DNA from: Terrabacter aerolatus | GTDB taxonomy: Bacteria > Actinomycetota > Actinomycetes > Actinomycetales > Dermatophilaceae | Length of the DNA stretch: 64,000 bases | Reading direction: 5' to 3' | NCBI RefSeq assembly: GCF_007991735.1 | Contig: NZ_BJYX01000019.1 | Span: 20,490 to 84,489, forward strand | Shown: one piece after another, positions 46,641 through 55,188 of the stretch | Numbering within the stretch: position 1 is the stretch's first letter | Layout: every line of letters begins with the position of its first letter | Notes under the pieces: model-generated | The model's database searches: none | Told to the model about the DNA's origin: nothing | Seen by the model: the letters and a program-made list of their open reading frames with translations, nothing else | Program-made: the position numbers and the translations under genes

Positions 46641-47797
46641 CGGTCTGGGACGACCTCGTCGGCCAGGAGCCGACCGTCGAGACGCTGGCGCGGGCCGTCA
46701 GCGACGAGTCCGCCATGACGCACGCCTGGCTCTTCACCGGGCCGCCCGGGTCGGGCCGGTCGACGGCGGCCCGTGCCTTCGCGGCAGCCCTGCAGTGTCC
46801 CGACGGCGGGTGCGGGCAGTGCCGCGAGTGCCGCACGGCGCTCGACGGCAGCCACGCCGACGTCAAGGTCGTCGCCACCGAAGGCCTGTCGATCAAGGTC
46901 GCCGAGGCCCGGGCGCTCGTGCAGGAGGCCGCCCTGCGCCCGTCGGTGGGCCGGTGGCGCATCATCATCATCGAGGACGCCGACCGCCTCACCGCCTACA
47001 CCGACGCTCCCGCCGACGCCCTCCTCAAGGCCCTCGAGGAGCCGACGCCGCGCACCGTCTGGATGCTCTGCGCGCCGAGCCTCGAGGACGTCATCGTCAC
47101 CATCCGCTCCCGCTCTCGCCACGTCCGGCTGCGCACGCCCCCCGTCGACGCCGTCGCCGACCTGCTCCAGCGCCGCGACGGCATCGACCCCGCCATGGCG
47201 CTGTATGCCGCCCGCGCCGCCCAGTCGCACATCGGGCTCGCGCGCCGGCTGGCCCGCGACGAGCAGGCCCGCATCCGTCGCCGTGACGTCCTCGCCATGG
47301 CGACGAAGATCCTCGGCGTCGGGGACGCCATCGGAGCCGCAGCCGACCTCGCCCAGATCGCCGACGAGGAGTCGACCGCGTCGAGCGCCGAGCGAGACGC
47401 TGCCGAGCGGGCCCGACTCATGGAGACCCTCGGCGCCGACCCGACCGCCCGCACCCAGCCGCCGCACATCCGCTCCCAGGTCGCGGCGCTCGAGCGCGAG
47501 CAGAAGACCCGCGCCACCCGCGCGGCGCGTGACGTCGTCGACCGCGCCCTCGTCGACCTGACGTCGATCTACCGCGACGCGCTCGTGCTGCGCCTGCGCT
47601 CCGACGTCGACCTCGTCAACCCCGACGCCGTCGACAAGGTGCGGGCGCTCGCCGGCGTCTTCACCCCCGAGCAGCTGCTCGCCGCGATGGACGCCATCCA
47701 CGAGGCCCGCGACCGCATCAACGCCAACGTGCCGCCCCTGCTCGCCCTCGAGGCCATGGCCCTGCAGCTGCGTGTGCCCCGTGAGCTCGGCGTCTGA
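46637..47797 (+). CDS. holB: DNA polymerase III subunit delta'
   Basis: This 386-residue clamp-loader subunit has a zinc module CPDGGCGQCRECR and a P-loop-like GPPGSGRST in which the Lys is replaced by Arg. This fits delta', which does not hydrolyse ATP. VIEDADRLT-like IIIEDADRLT and SRSRHV correspond to the Walker B region and the SRC-type arginine trigger. The C-terminal collar domain is helical. It overlaps tmk by 4 nt (ATGA). Confidence 0.95.
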   Translation: MTVWDDLVGQEPTVETLARAVSDESAMTHAWLFTGPPGSGRSTAARAFAAALQCPDGGCGQCRECRTALDGSHADVKVVATEGLSIKVAEARALVQEAALRPSVGRWRIIIIEDADRLTAYTDAPADALLKALEEPTPRTVWMLCAPSLEDVIVTIRSRSRHVRLRTPPVDAVADLLQRRDGIDPAMALYAARAAQSHIGLARRLARDEQARIRRRDVLAMATKILGVGDAIGAAADLAQIADEESTASSAERDAAERARLMETLGADPTARTQPPHIRSQVAALEREQKTRATRAARDVVDRALVDLTSIYRDALVLRLRSDVDLVNPDAVDKVRALAGVFTPEQLLAAMDAIHEARDRINANVPPLLALEAMALQLRVPRELGV

Positions 47798-47896
47798 GCG
47801 CACCCGCGGGCCCGGCCACCCGGCATCCGGCCTCGATGCGGTCACGACCCCCCGTCGAGGAGGTCGCGCTCAGGTCCACCCGTTACGGTTTCGGGC

Positions 47897-49450
47897 ATGA
47901 CGACGCGCCCTGCCGCCATCTCCCGTGCCCTGACCGCCGCTGCGGCGGCACTGGCGCTGGTGCTGTCCGCGGCGGCGTGCACGACGCCCGACGAGCCCGT
48001 GGCCCCCGGCGCGAAGACCGGCATCCCCGCCGCGACGGCGGCCCCCACGCCCGCCCTCGCGCCGTACTACGCCCAGAAGCTGGACTGGAAGAAGTGCGGC
48101 GCCCTCGAGTGCGCCGACCTCCGGGTCCCGCTCGACCACGCCGCGCCCGACCCCTCGACGGACCTGACGATCAAGGTCGCCCGCGTTAAGGCCCGTGACC
48201 AGGCCAAGCGCCTCGGCTCCCTCCTCGTCAACCCCGGTGGTCCCGGCGCGTCCGGCATCGACTACGTCCGCGGGGGCGCCGAGACGATCGGCGGACCCGA
48301 GGTGCGCCGCTACTACGACCTCGTCGGCTTCGACCCGCGCGGCGTCGCGAGCTCGGACCCCATCGACTGCCTCGACGACAAGGCCCTCGACCGCTTCCTC
48401 GCCGCGGACCCGACGCCTGACACCCCCGCCGAGGAGCAGGTCCTCATGACGGAGGCCAAGGCCATGGCCGACGGCTGCCAGAAGGACAACCCCGAGCTCG
48501 TCAAGCACCTCTCGACCGCCGACGCGGCGCGCGACATGGACATCCTGCGGGCCGCCGTGGGCGACACCCAGCTGAACTACCTCGGCAAGTCCTATGGGAC
48601 CTTCCTCGGCTCCACCTACGCCGACCTCTTCCCCAAGCGGGTCGGTCGCGTCGTTCTCGACGGCGTCGTCCCGCCCGACCTGACGAGCGCCGAGCTCGGC
48701 GAGGGCCAGGCCCGCGGCTTCCAGATCGCGACCCAGGCCTACGTCGAGGACTGCGTCAAGGAGGACTGCCCGCTCGGCTCCACCCCCGCGGCAGCCCTCA
48801 AGGGCCTCGACGACTTCTTCACCCAGGTCGACCAGAAGCCCCTGCCGACCGGCGACCCGAGCGCGCCCCTGCTGACGGAGGGCTGGGCCCGCCTCGGGGT
48901 CGCGGTCGCCCTCTACGACCAGGGCTCGTGGAGCATCCTCACCGACGCGCTCAAGGAGGCCAAGGCCGGCAACGGCCAGAGCCTGATGCAGCTGGCTGAC
49001 GCGTACGCCGGCCGTCGCCCCGGTGGTGGTTACGACGGCAACCTCATGGAGTCGATCTTCGCCGTCAACTGTCTCGACCGGCCCGACAGCCCGAACCTGT
49101 CGGCCTACGAGAAGTACGCCAAGGACTTCTCCGCCAAGGCCCCGACGTGGGGAGCCAACCTCGCCTGGGGCGCGCTGCCCTGCGGGGTGTGGCCGGTCAA
49201 GTCGGCCGTGGGCCCGCACCAGGTCCACGCACCCGGCAGCGAGCCCATCGTCGTCGTCGGCACGACGCGTGACCCCGCGACGATCTACGAGTGGTCCAAG
49301 CGGTTGCGCGACCAGCTCGACAACGCCGTCCTCGTGTCCTACGACGGTGACGGCCACACCGCCTACGGCCGGAGCAACAGCTGCGTCGACAGCGCCATCG
49401 ACGCCTTCTACGTCCAGGGTCGGGTGCCCGAGGACGGCCTCACGTGCTGA
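47897..49450 (+). CDS. Secreted alpha/beta hydrolase with TAP-like C-terminal domain, lipoprotein (copy A)
   Basis: The protein has 517 residues. A lipoprotein signal ends with lipobox LSAAAC near residue 28. The alpha/beta hydrolase fold follows: oxyanion strand NPGGPGASG, VGFDPRGVASSDP, nucleophile elbow GKSYGTFLG, and a C-terminal TAP-like lid carrying the acid and His (VVVGTTRDPATIY, DGDGHTAYG). This is the tripeptidyl-aminopeptidase / SlpD-E family of secreted actinobacterial peptidases. It is the first of three tandem paralogues; its end overlaps the next start by 7 nt. Confidence 0.92.
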   Translation: MTTRPAAISRALTAAAAALALVLSAAACTTPDEPVAPGAKTGIPAATAAPTPALAPYYAQKLDWKKCGALECADLRVPLDHAAPDPSTDLTIKVARVKARDQAKRLGSLLVNPGGPGASGIDYVRGGAETIGGPEVRRYYDLVGFDPRGVASSDPIDCLDDKALDRFLAADPTPDTPAEEQVLMTEAKAMADGCQKDNPELVKHLSTADAARDMDILRAAVGDTQLNYLGKSYGTFLGSTYADLFPKRVGRVVLDGVVPPDLTSAELGEGQARGFQIATQAYVEDCVKEDCPLGSTPAAALKGLDDFFTQVDQKPLPTGDPSAPLLTEGWARLGVAVALYDQGSWSILTDALKEAKAGNGQSLMQLADAYAGRRPGGGYDGNLMESIFAVNCLDRPDSPNLSAYEKYAKDFSAKAPTWGANLAWGALPCGVWPVKSAVGPHQVHAPGSEPIVVVGTTRDPATIYEWSKRLRDQLDNAVLVSYDGDGHTAYGRSNSCVDSAIDAFYVQGRVPEDGLTC

Positions 49451-51261
49451 ACGAGGACCCCCGTCCCGACGACCTCCCCGACGCTCCGACGGGGTATGCG
49501 GCCCTGCCGCCCTCCTACGCGCCGCCTCCTTCGCAGCCGCCCTCCTACGCGCCGCCTCCTTCGCAGCCGCCCTCGTCCTCGGCGGCCGACGGTCCGGCGC
49601 CGGCCGCACCGGCCGCGCCGGGTGGCCGGGGGGCGCCGGCCCGGTCGAGCCTGCGTCCGGTCATCGCTGCCGTCGCCGTGATCGCCGTCGTCGCGGTCGT
49701 CGTCCTGGCCGTGTGGCGCATCGGCAACCCGCCGCCCGTGGGTCAGGCGCAGGGGCCGGTGAGCTCCTCGGCGGCCCCCTCCGCGCCACCCACGCCCACC
49801 CCGACCGGAGGCGCCCCGACGTCGGGCGGCGCTGCGGCACAGGGCTACCCGGCCGCATTGGCCTCCTACTACACCCAGAAGCTGACCTGGACCCCGTGCC
49901 CCGACAACGCCAAGCAGCGGTGCTCCACGATGCAGGTGCCGGTCGACTACGCCAGGCCGACGGGTGACCGCTTCACCCTCGCCCTGCGCAAGGCGCCGGC
50001 CACCGACCCCGCGAAGCGCCTCGGCTCGCTCGTCATCAACCCGGGCGGCCCCGGCGGGTCGGGTGTCGAGTACGCCCAGTACGCGTCGTTCGTCTTCTCA
50101 CCGGCGGTCCGGGCGGCATACGACGTGGTCGGCTTCGACCCACGCGGCATCGGCGCGTCCAGCCCGGTGCGGTGCCTCAGCAACTCCGACATGGACCTGC
50201 TCTTCAGCGCCGACCCGACGCCCGACTCGCCGGCCGAGCGCTCGCAGCTGCTCGCCGACGTCGACGGCGTGACCAAGCGGTGCGCGGCGCGCGGCGGTGT
50301 CCGCGCCATGCACATGAGCACGACCGAGGTGGCGCGCGACATGGACGTCATGCGCGTGCTGCTCGGTGACACCAAGCTCAACTTCTTCGGCGGTTCGTAC
50401 GGCACGTTCCTCGGCGCGATCTATGCCGACACGTTCCCCGCGAAGGTCGGCCGGATGGTGCTCGACTCAGCGCTGTCCCCGAACCAGACCGAGCAGCAGG
50501 AGATGACGTACGACATCCAGGGCTTCGAGTCCTCGATCGACGCCTTCATCGGCTGGTGCGTCGCACGCACCGACTGCGCGCTCGGCACCGACAAGAGCAC
50601 CGCGCGGCAGAAGATCGTCGACCTGCTCGACGCGGTGGAGAAGAAGGGCCTGACGACGAGCAAGCCCGGCCTGACCACGATCGGCGAGGGCTGGGTCGGC
50701 TTCTCGATCTTCATGTGCCTCTACTCCGACACCTCGTGGCCGACGCTGAACCAGGGCCTCGCCCAGGCCCTCACCGGCAAGGGCGACATCCTGCTGGCCA
50801 AGGGCATGTCCGTCGTCAAGCGGGGCATCACCGGCGACTACGCGCCGAGCACCTACCTGCAGGCGATGATCCCGGTGCGGTGCGCCGACTGGCCCCGGTC
50901 CTCGACCAACCCCTCGCTCAAGGCCGAGCAGAAGAAGGCGCAGGCTGCCCACCCGTTGTGGGCCCGGATGACCGGCGAGCTCTACGACAACTGCCGCACC
51001 TGGCCGACGGCCGGGCGAACCCCCAAGGGCACGACGCTCGCCCAGGGCGCCGGGCCCATCCTCGTCATCGGCAACGAGCGCGACCCCGCGACGCCCATCG
51101 GGGGCACCAAGCAGCTCGCGAAGGACCTCGCATCGGGCATTCTGCTCACTTCCGACCACGACGGGCACGGCACCTACTACGCTGGCAACTCGTGCGTGGA
51201 CTCCGCCGTGGACGGGTACCTGCTCAGGGGGACGGCGCCGGCCGACGGCACGACCTGCTGA
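49444..51261 (+). CDS. Membrane-anchored alpha/beta hydrolase, TAP-like (copy B)
   Basis: The protein has 605 residues. A Pro-rich cytoplasmic start is followed by one membrane helix near residues 75-92 (VIAAVAVIAVVAVVVLAVWRIG), a Pro/Ser/Thr linker, then the hydrolase domain. Motifs are NPGGPGGSG, VGFDPRGIGAS, nucleophile GGSYGTFLG, then a TAP-like C-terminus with VIGNERDPATPIGG and DHDGHGTYY. The Pro-rich N-terminus PPSYAPPPSQ is repeated three times. It is fused to its neighbours by short overlaps on both sides, so A-B-C is one operon. Confidence 0.92.
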   Translation: MLNEDPRPDDLPDAPTGYAALPPSYAPPPSQPPSYAPPPSQPPSSSAADGPAPAAPAAPGGRGAPARSSLRPVIAAVAVIAVVAVVVLAVWRIGNPPPVGQAQGPVSSSAAPSAPPTPTPTGGAPTSGGAAAQGYPAALASYYTQKLTWTPCPDNAKQRCSTMQVPVDYARPTGDRFTLALRKAPATDPAKRLGSLVINPGGPGGSGVEYAQYASFVFSPAVRAAYDVVGFDPRGIGASSPVRCLSNSDMDLLFSADPTPDSPAERSQLLADVDGVTKRCAARGGVRAMHMSTTEVARDMDVMRVLLGDTKLNFFGGSYGTFLGAIYADTFPAKVGRMVLDSALSPNQTEQQEMTYDIQGFESSIDAFIGWCVARTDCALGTDKSTARQKIVDLLDAVEKKGLTTSKPGLTTIGEGWVGFSIFMCLYSDTSWPTLNQGLAQALTGKGDILLAKGMSVVKRGITGDYAPSTYLQAMIPVRCADWPRSSTNPSLKAEQKKAQAAHPLWARMTGELYDNCRTWPTAGRTPKGTTLAQGAGPILVIGNERDPATPIGGTKQLAKDLASGILLTSDHDGHGTYYAGNSCVDSAVDGYLLRGTAPADGTTC

Positions 51262-52916
51262 GCCGGCTGCTCGCGCCCCTCATCTCCGTCGCGATCCTCG
51301 CGACCCTCCTGCTGCTGGCCACCGGGCCCTCGACAGTGCCGGGTGCCGCTGCCGTCCGAGCGACCTCGGCCGGTCGTCCGTCGGTGGCGCCCGCGCCCGT
51401 CGGCGAGGCCGCCCGCAAGGACCGGCCGGCCACGACGCCGATCGCCTTCACCGGACCCGTCATCGCGGACCCGGCCTACCTGCGTGCCTACTACGGCAAG
51501 CGCGTCGTGTGGACGAAGTGCCACGACGACGCGGGCTACGACTGCGGGACGGTCGTGGTGCCGGTCGACTACCAGCACCCGGAGGGCGCGCGGACGCACA
51601 TCGCGCTGCGGCGCCTGCCGGCCTCCGGTCCCGCGCCGCGGATCGGGTCGCTGTTCATCAACCCGGGCGGTCCGGGCGGCTCCGGCATCGAGTTCGTGGG
51701 CGAGGCGAGCTCCTTCTTCGGCGACGCCGTCCGCCAGCGCTACGACATCGTCGGCTTCGACCCACGGGGGATGGGGGAGTCCGACCCGGTCAGCTGCCTC
51801 ACCGACGCCGACCTCGACGCCATGTATGCCGCCGACCCCACTCCCGACACGGCCGCGGAGCGCGCCGCCGCCCGTCGGGCCCCGGCCGAGCGCAACCGGC
51901 GCTGCCTCGCGCGCGGTGGTGCGCTCGCCGCGCGGATGGGCAGCGAGTTCGTGGCCCGTGACCTCGACGTCCTGCGCTCTGCCGTCGGCGACGAGCGGCT
52001 CAACTACTACGGCGTGAGCTACGGGACCATGATCGGCGCCCTGTACGCGTCCTTCTACACGAGCCGGGTCGGGCTCATGGTGCTGGACTCGGCCGTCCTG
52101 CCCGACGCTCTGCCCGAGCAGGCCCCGAGCCAGCAGGACGTCGATGCGGCCGCCCGTGGCTGGGCCGACGACTTCGACAAGGTCTTCGACGAGTTCTTCA
52201 CGGAGTGCGGGTCGAGCGTCGAGTGTCCGCTGGGGCGGGACCGAGCCACGGCGTCCCGAGCCCTCGTCCGGTTCCTCGACGGCCTCGACCGTCGGCCGCT
52301 CGAGACCGGGTACGACAGCCTGCCCCGGTTGACGGAGGGCTGGGCGCAGACGGCGATCGACGAGGGGCTGAGGAACCACGACACGTGGCCCGAGCTCGTC
52401 GACGCCCTGGACGCCGCGGTCAACGACGGGGACGGCGGCCCGCTGGCCTGGTTCGCCATGGAGTCGACGGACCGCAACGAGGACGGCACGTATGCCGCCA
52501 CGACGTTCGGGCGGTCGCACCTGCTCGTCACGTGCTCGGACTGGCCGCGGTCGCCGTGGGCCTCGGTCGTCCCCAGCCGGGACGTCCTGGCCAACCACCC
52601 GCTGTGGGCGAGGGTCCAGCCGCCGTCGCACGACCTGTGCGACGGCTGGAAGGGCGTGCAGCGCGCGACCCTGCTCCTGGACGCCGAGGTGGACACACCC
52701 GTGCTCGTCATCGGCAACGACGGGGACCGGACGACCCCCATCGAGGACACGAGGGCCCTCGCCGGTGAGATCGTCCGGTCCCGCTTCGTCACCGTCTCGG
52801 CGGACGGGCACGGCGCCTACGGACGCGACAACGACTGCGCGGACGCCGTCGTCGACGGCTACCTCGCCCACCTGCAGGCGCCCGAGAACGACTACGTCTG
52901 CGGCAAGAACACCTGA
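51258..52916 (+). CDS. Secreted alpha/beta hydrolase, TAP-like (copy C), probable CTG start
   Basis: The protein has ~552 residues. The fold and motifs match copies A and B: NPGGPGGSG, VGFDPRGMGESDP, GVSYGTMIG, VIGNDGDRTTPIED and ADGHGAYG. A signal sequence (LLAPLISVAILATLLLLATG) is in frame right after the copy B stop, but no ATG or GTG precedes it sensibly. CTG 51258 overlaps the stop as CTGA and would be coupled. GTG 51192 (basic N-terminus, deep in copy B) and GTG 51336 (loses the signal) are alternatives. The start is uncertain; the hydrolase assignment is not. Confidence 0.87.
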   Translation: MSRLLAPLISVAILATLLLLATGPSTVPGAAAVRATSAGRPSVAPAPVGEAARKDRPATTPIAFTGPVIADPAYLRAYYGKRVVWTKCHDDAGYDCGTVVVPVDYQHPEGARTHIALRRLPASGPAPRIGSLFINPGGPGGSGIEFVGEASSFFGDAVRQRYDIVGFDPRGMGESDPVSCLTDADLDAMYAADPTPDTAAERAAARRAPAERNRRCLARGGALAARMGSEFVARDLDVLRSAVGDERLNYYGVSYGTMIGALYASFYTSRVGLMVLDSAVLPDALPEQAPSQQDVDAAARGWADDFDKVFDEFFTECGSSVECPLGRDRATASRALVRFLDGLDRRPLETGYDSLPRLTEGWAQTAIDEGLRNHDTWPELVDALDAAVNDGDGGPLAWFAMESTDRNEDGTYAATTFGRSHLLVTCSDWPRSPWASVVPSRDVLANHPLWARVQPPSHDLCDGWKGVQRATLLLDAEVDTPVLVIGNDGDRTTPIEDTRALAGEIVRSRFVTVSADGHGAYGRDNDCADAVVDGYLAHLQAPENDYVCGKNT

Positions 52917-52993
52917 ACCGATGTGCGCCGCGCGCCCGGTCGGTCGTGTCGATCGGTCGTGTCGGCCGTGTCGCCTCAGGCGGTCAGCAGGCC

Positions 52994-53950
52994 TCAGTCG
53001 GTGGAGACGCGCAGCACGATCTTGCCGGCCGTGTGGCCCTCCTGGTTGAGGCGGAAGGCGTCGGCGAGCTGCTCGAGGGGGAAGGTGTGCGCGACGGGCA
53101 CCGTCAGGTCGCCGCGCTCGACGAGCGCTGCAAGGTGGGCGAGCTCGGCGCCGTCGGGCCGCACCCACACGTAGTGCCCCCCGGCCGCTGCGACCGAGCC
53201 GTCGGCGATCGACCCGTGCCGTCCGCCCTCCGCCAGCACGGCGGTCGTCACGTCGAGGACGTCGCCGACGAAGTCGGCGACGGCGTCCACGCCGTCGGGG
53301 GCCAGGGCGCGGATGCGGTCGACCACGCCGTCGCCGTAGGTGACCGGCTCGGCGCCGAGCTCACGGAGGCGGTCGTGGTTGCGCTCGGACGCGGTGCCGA
53401 TGACCCGGGCCCCGAGCGTGCGGGCGATCTGGACCGCCAGGGACCCGACACCGCCGGCGGCGGCGTGCACGAGGAGGGTGTCACCCTCGCCGACCTCGAG
53501 GCGCTTGAGCAGGCGCAGAGCGGTCAGGCCGGCGAGCGGCAGGCCGGCCGCCTCGTCCCACGAGACCGAGGCCGGCTTGGTGGCCAGGGCCCGGACCGGC
53601 ACGGTCACGAGCTCGGCGAACGTGCCGCCGTGGACGTAGTCCTTGCGGGCGTAGGCCAGGACCTCGTCGCCGGGGGAGAACTCCGGGGTGTCGAAGCCCA
53701 CGGCCTCGACGACGCCCGAGACGTCCCAGCCCGGCACGACGGGGAAGCGCACGTCCATGACGGCGTCGAGGCCGCCGGACATGAGCTTCCAGTCGACGGG
53801 GTTGACCGAGGCCGACCGCACCCGCACCAGCACCTCGCCGGGCCCGACCTTGGGCCGGGGCTGCTCGGTGAGCGCGAGCACCTCCGTTCCTCCGTAGGTG
53901 TCGTACGTCATGGCACGCATGGTCTGGCCGGGGTTGCTCGTGTCGCTCAT
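52994..53950 (-). CDS. NADP-dependent quinone-oxidoreductase-like (zinc-independent MDR) protein
   Basis: The protein has 318 residues. It lacks the zinc Cys of classical alcohol dehydrogenases. GroES-like N-terminal part (GPGEVLVRVRSASVNPVDWKLMSG) and Rossmann motif LLVHAAAGGVGSLAVQIAR indicate quinone reductase / MDR family members, which reduce quinones or enones with NADPH. ATG 53950 has GGAG 9 nt upstream; the longer frame to 54031 is ignored. It is convergent with the hydrolase operon and stands alone. Confidence 0.9.
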   Translation of the reverse strand: MSDTSNPGQTMRAMTYDTYGGTEVLALTEQPRPKVGPGEVLVRVRSASVNPVDWKLMSGGLDAVMDVRFPVVPGWDVSGVVEAVGFDTPEFSPGDEVLAYARKDYVHGGTFAELVTVPVRALATKPASVSWDEAAGLPLAGLTALRLLKRLEVGEGDTLLVHAAAGGVGSLAVQIARTLGARVIGTASERNHDRLRELGAEPVTYGDGVVDRIRALAPDGVDAVADFVGDVLDVTTAVLAEGGRHGSIADGSVAAAGGHYVWVRPDGAELAHLAALVERGDLTVPVAHTFPLEQLADAFRLNQEGHTAGKIVLRVSTD

Positions 53951-54126
53951 CCGGGATCTCCTCGCTCGGGTCGTGGGTCTGCAGGGTGTGGAACTGCCTG
54001 GGGGAGCAGGGGCGCCCCTGCGCTCCCCCACGGTTCAAGGTCGGGTGCACGGCGCGGCATTCCCGGTCGGTAGGGAGCGGGTGCCACAGGCTCCAGGAGA
54101 CTGTTCCGGCGACTCCCGGGGCACGA

Positions 54127-54156
54127 TTTTTCTCCGGCAGATGTCCTGCGTATACT
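54127..54156 (+). promoter_or_regulatory. Promoter of tRNA-Thr
   Basis: A TATACT -10 lies at 54151-54156, with a T-rich weak -35 (TTTTTC, about 54127-54132) 18 bp upstream. It lies about 44 bp before the tRNA in an AT-richer patch of the region. Confidence 0.6.
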
Positions 54157-54199
54157 CAACCTCCGTGTCCGGTCGCGCTCGTCGCGAGGGACACGGCCA

Positions 54200-54273
54200 G
54201 CCGCTTTAGCTCAGTCGGCCAGAGCGATTCACTCGTAATGAATAGGTCGTCGGTTCGATTCCGACAAGCGGCT
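54200..54273 (+). tRNA. tRNA-Thr (anticodon CGU)
   Basis: A full cloverleaf is seen: acceptor GCCGCTT paired with AAGCGGC, D arm, anticodon stem ATTCA/TGAAT with loop CTCGTAA (anticodon CGT in DNA), and T stem GTCGG/CCGAC with loop TTCGATT. The discriminator base is T; CCA is not encoded. It reads ACG, a common Thr codon in this GC-rich genome. It has its own promoter and a terminator 11 bp downstream. No integrated element is attached to its 3' end. Confidence 0.97.
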
Positions 54274-54283
54274 CCGCGCAAGA

Positions 54284-54321
54284 GGAAAGGCCCCCAGCTC
54301 ACGAGAGCAGGGGGCCTTTCC
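54284..54321 (+). terminator. tRNA-Thr intrinsic terminator
   Basis: A 17-bp stem with one mismatch (GGAAAGGCCCCC... / ...GGGGGCCTTTCC), a 4-nt loop and a short T-rich tail (CGTTTGT). Confidence 0.85.
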
Positions 54322-54494
54322 GTTTGTCCCGGGTCGTGCCCCGATCGTGCTCCGAGCCTCCTCTGGTCCCGCGGGCCGCGCGAGCCGCCGGCCTGATGGC
54401 AGACCACCGGCCGGACCTCTGGGACTGTGCGGAGTGCGGCGGCTGTCGGCGGTGGTTGATGGGCGATTTGTATGGGTAAGAGCCGTCCACCAAT

Positions 54495-54506
54495 CCTGTC
54501 GACAGG
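54495..54506. promoter_or_regulatory. 12-bp palindrome CCTGTCGACAGG before the repeat-protein gene
   Basis: A perfect palindrome 28 bp upstream of the start of the repeat-protein gene. It lies just after a TATGGGT-like -10, so it could be an operator over the start region. Confidence 0.45.
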
Positions 54507-54533
54507 CACCTTTGTGCTGAAACGGAGCCACCC

Positions 54534-55178
54534 ATGAGTGAAGCCGATCTGCCTCCCGTCTCGGCGGAGGAACTCGCCGCCGAAGGAGCGACCGCCCTTC
54601 CCGACAAGGAGGTGATGTCGCTTCTCGACCTCAACGCCGACCTCAACCTCGCACTCGACGTCGCGGCTCCGATCGACCTCGGCGTGGCCGCCAACGCCAA
54701 CGTGGCGGCCCCGATCAACGGAGCCGTGGGAGCCAACATCCTCTCCGTCGGCTCCGCGGATGCCGCTGTCGCCCACCAGGGGGTGAACATCGACCAGGAG
54801 CTCTCCGGCTCCGCCGTCGCCCATGCGCCCCAGCACAGCTCGATCGACCAGACGACCCCGACCGATCCCTCGTCGGCCTCGTCGACGACGCCGGCACCCG
54901 CCCCCAGCACCACGCCGACGTCATCCTCGGCTCTCAGCGGCAACCTGCTCAACATCGACGTCAATGCGGCGGCGGACGCCAAGCTGGCGGCGCCGATCGA
55001 CGGTGCGGTTGCTGCGAATGCCAACGTCGCAGCACCGATCGATGCCTCGGTCTCGGCCAACGTCGGCTCCGTCGGATCCGAGGCCACGTCCATCGCCGAC
55101 CAGCAGGGCTCGATCGCCCAGCACCTGACGGGGACTGCCCAGGCCACCGCCGACCAGACCTCGCAGATCCAGCAGTAG
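54534..55178 (+). CDS. Tandemly duplicated AAPI(D/N)-repeat protein, function unknown; possible protease substrate
   Basis: The protein has 214 residues, no Cys, no signal peptide and no membrane helix. Residues 1-29 are leader-like and acidic (LPPVSAEELAAEGATALPDKE). Two related units follow: ~30-106 and ~138-214, each with AAPI(D/N), the identical stretch VAANANVAAPI (51-61 and 159-169), an SVGS element and a Gln/Ser-rich end. A Ser/Thr/Pro linker separates them. It lies 10 bp before the M50-PqqD gene, so it is the likely client. RiPP-like precursor, exported structural protein or signal are all possible; I know no characterised relative. Confidence 0.8.
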   Translation: MSEADLPPVSAEELAAEGATALPDKEVMSLLDLNADLNLALDVAAPIDLGVAANANVAAPINGAVGANILSVGSADAAVAHQGVNIDQELSGSAVAHAPQHSSIDQTTPTDPSSASSTTPAPAPSTTPTSSSALSGNLLNIDVNAAADAKLAAPIDGAVAANANVAAPIDASVSANVGSVGSEATSIADQQGSIAQHLTGTAQATADQTSQIQQ

Positions 55179-55188
55179 ACGGCCGACG

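Noticed and set aside
54200..54273. tRNA-Thr as an attachment site for an integrated element
   Set aside because: No integrase, no repeated 3' tRNA end and no drop in GC or gene style nearby.
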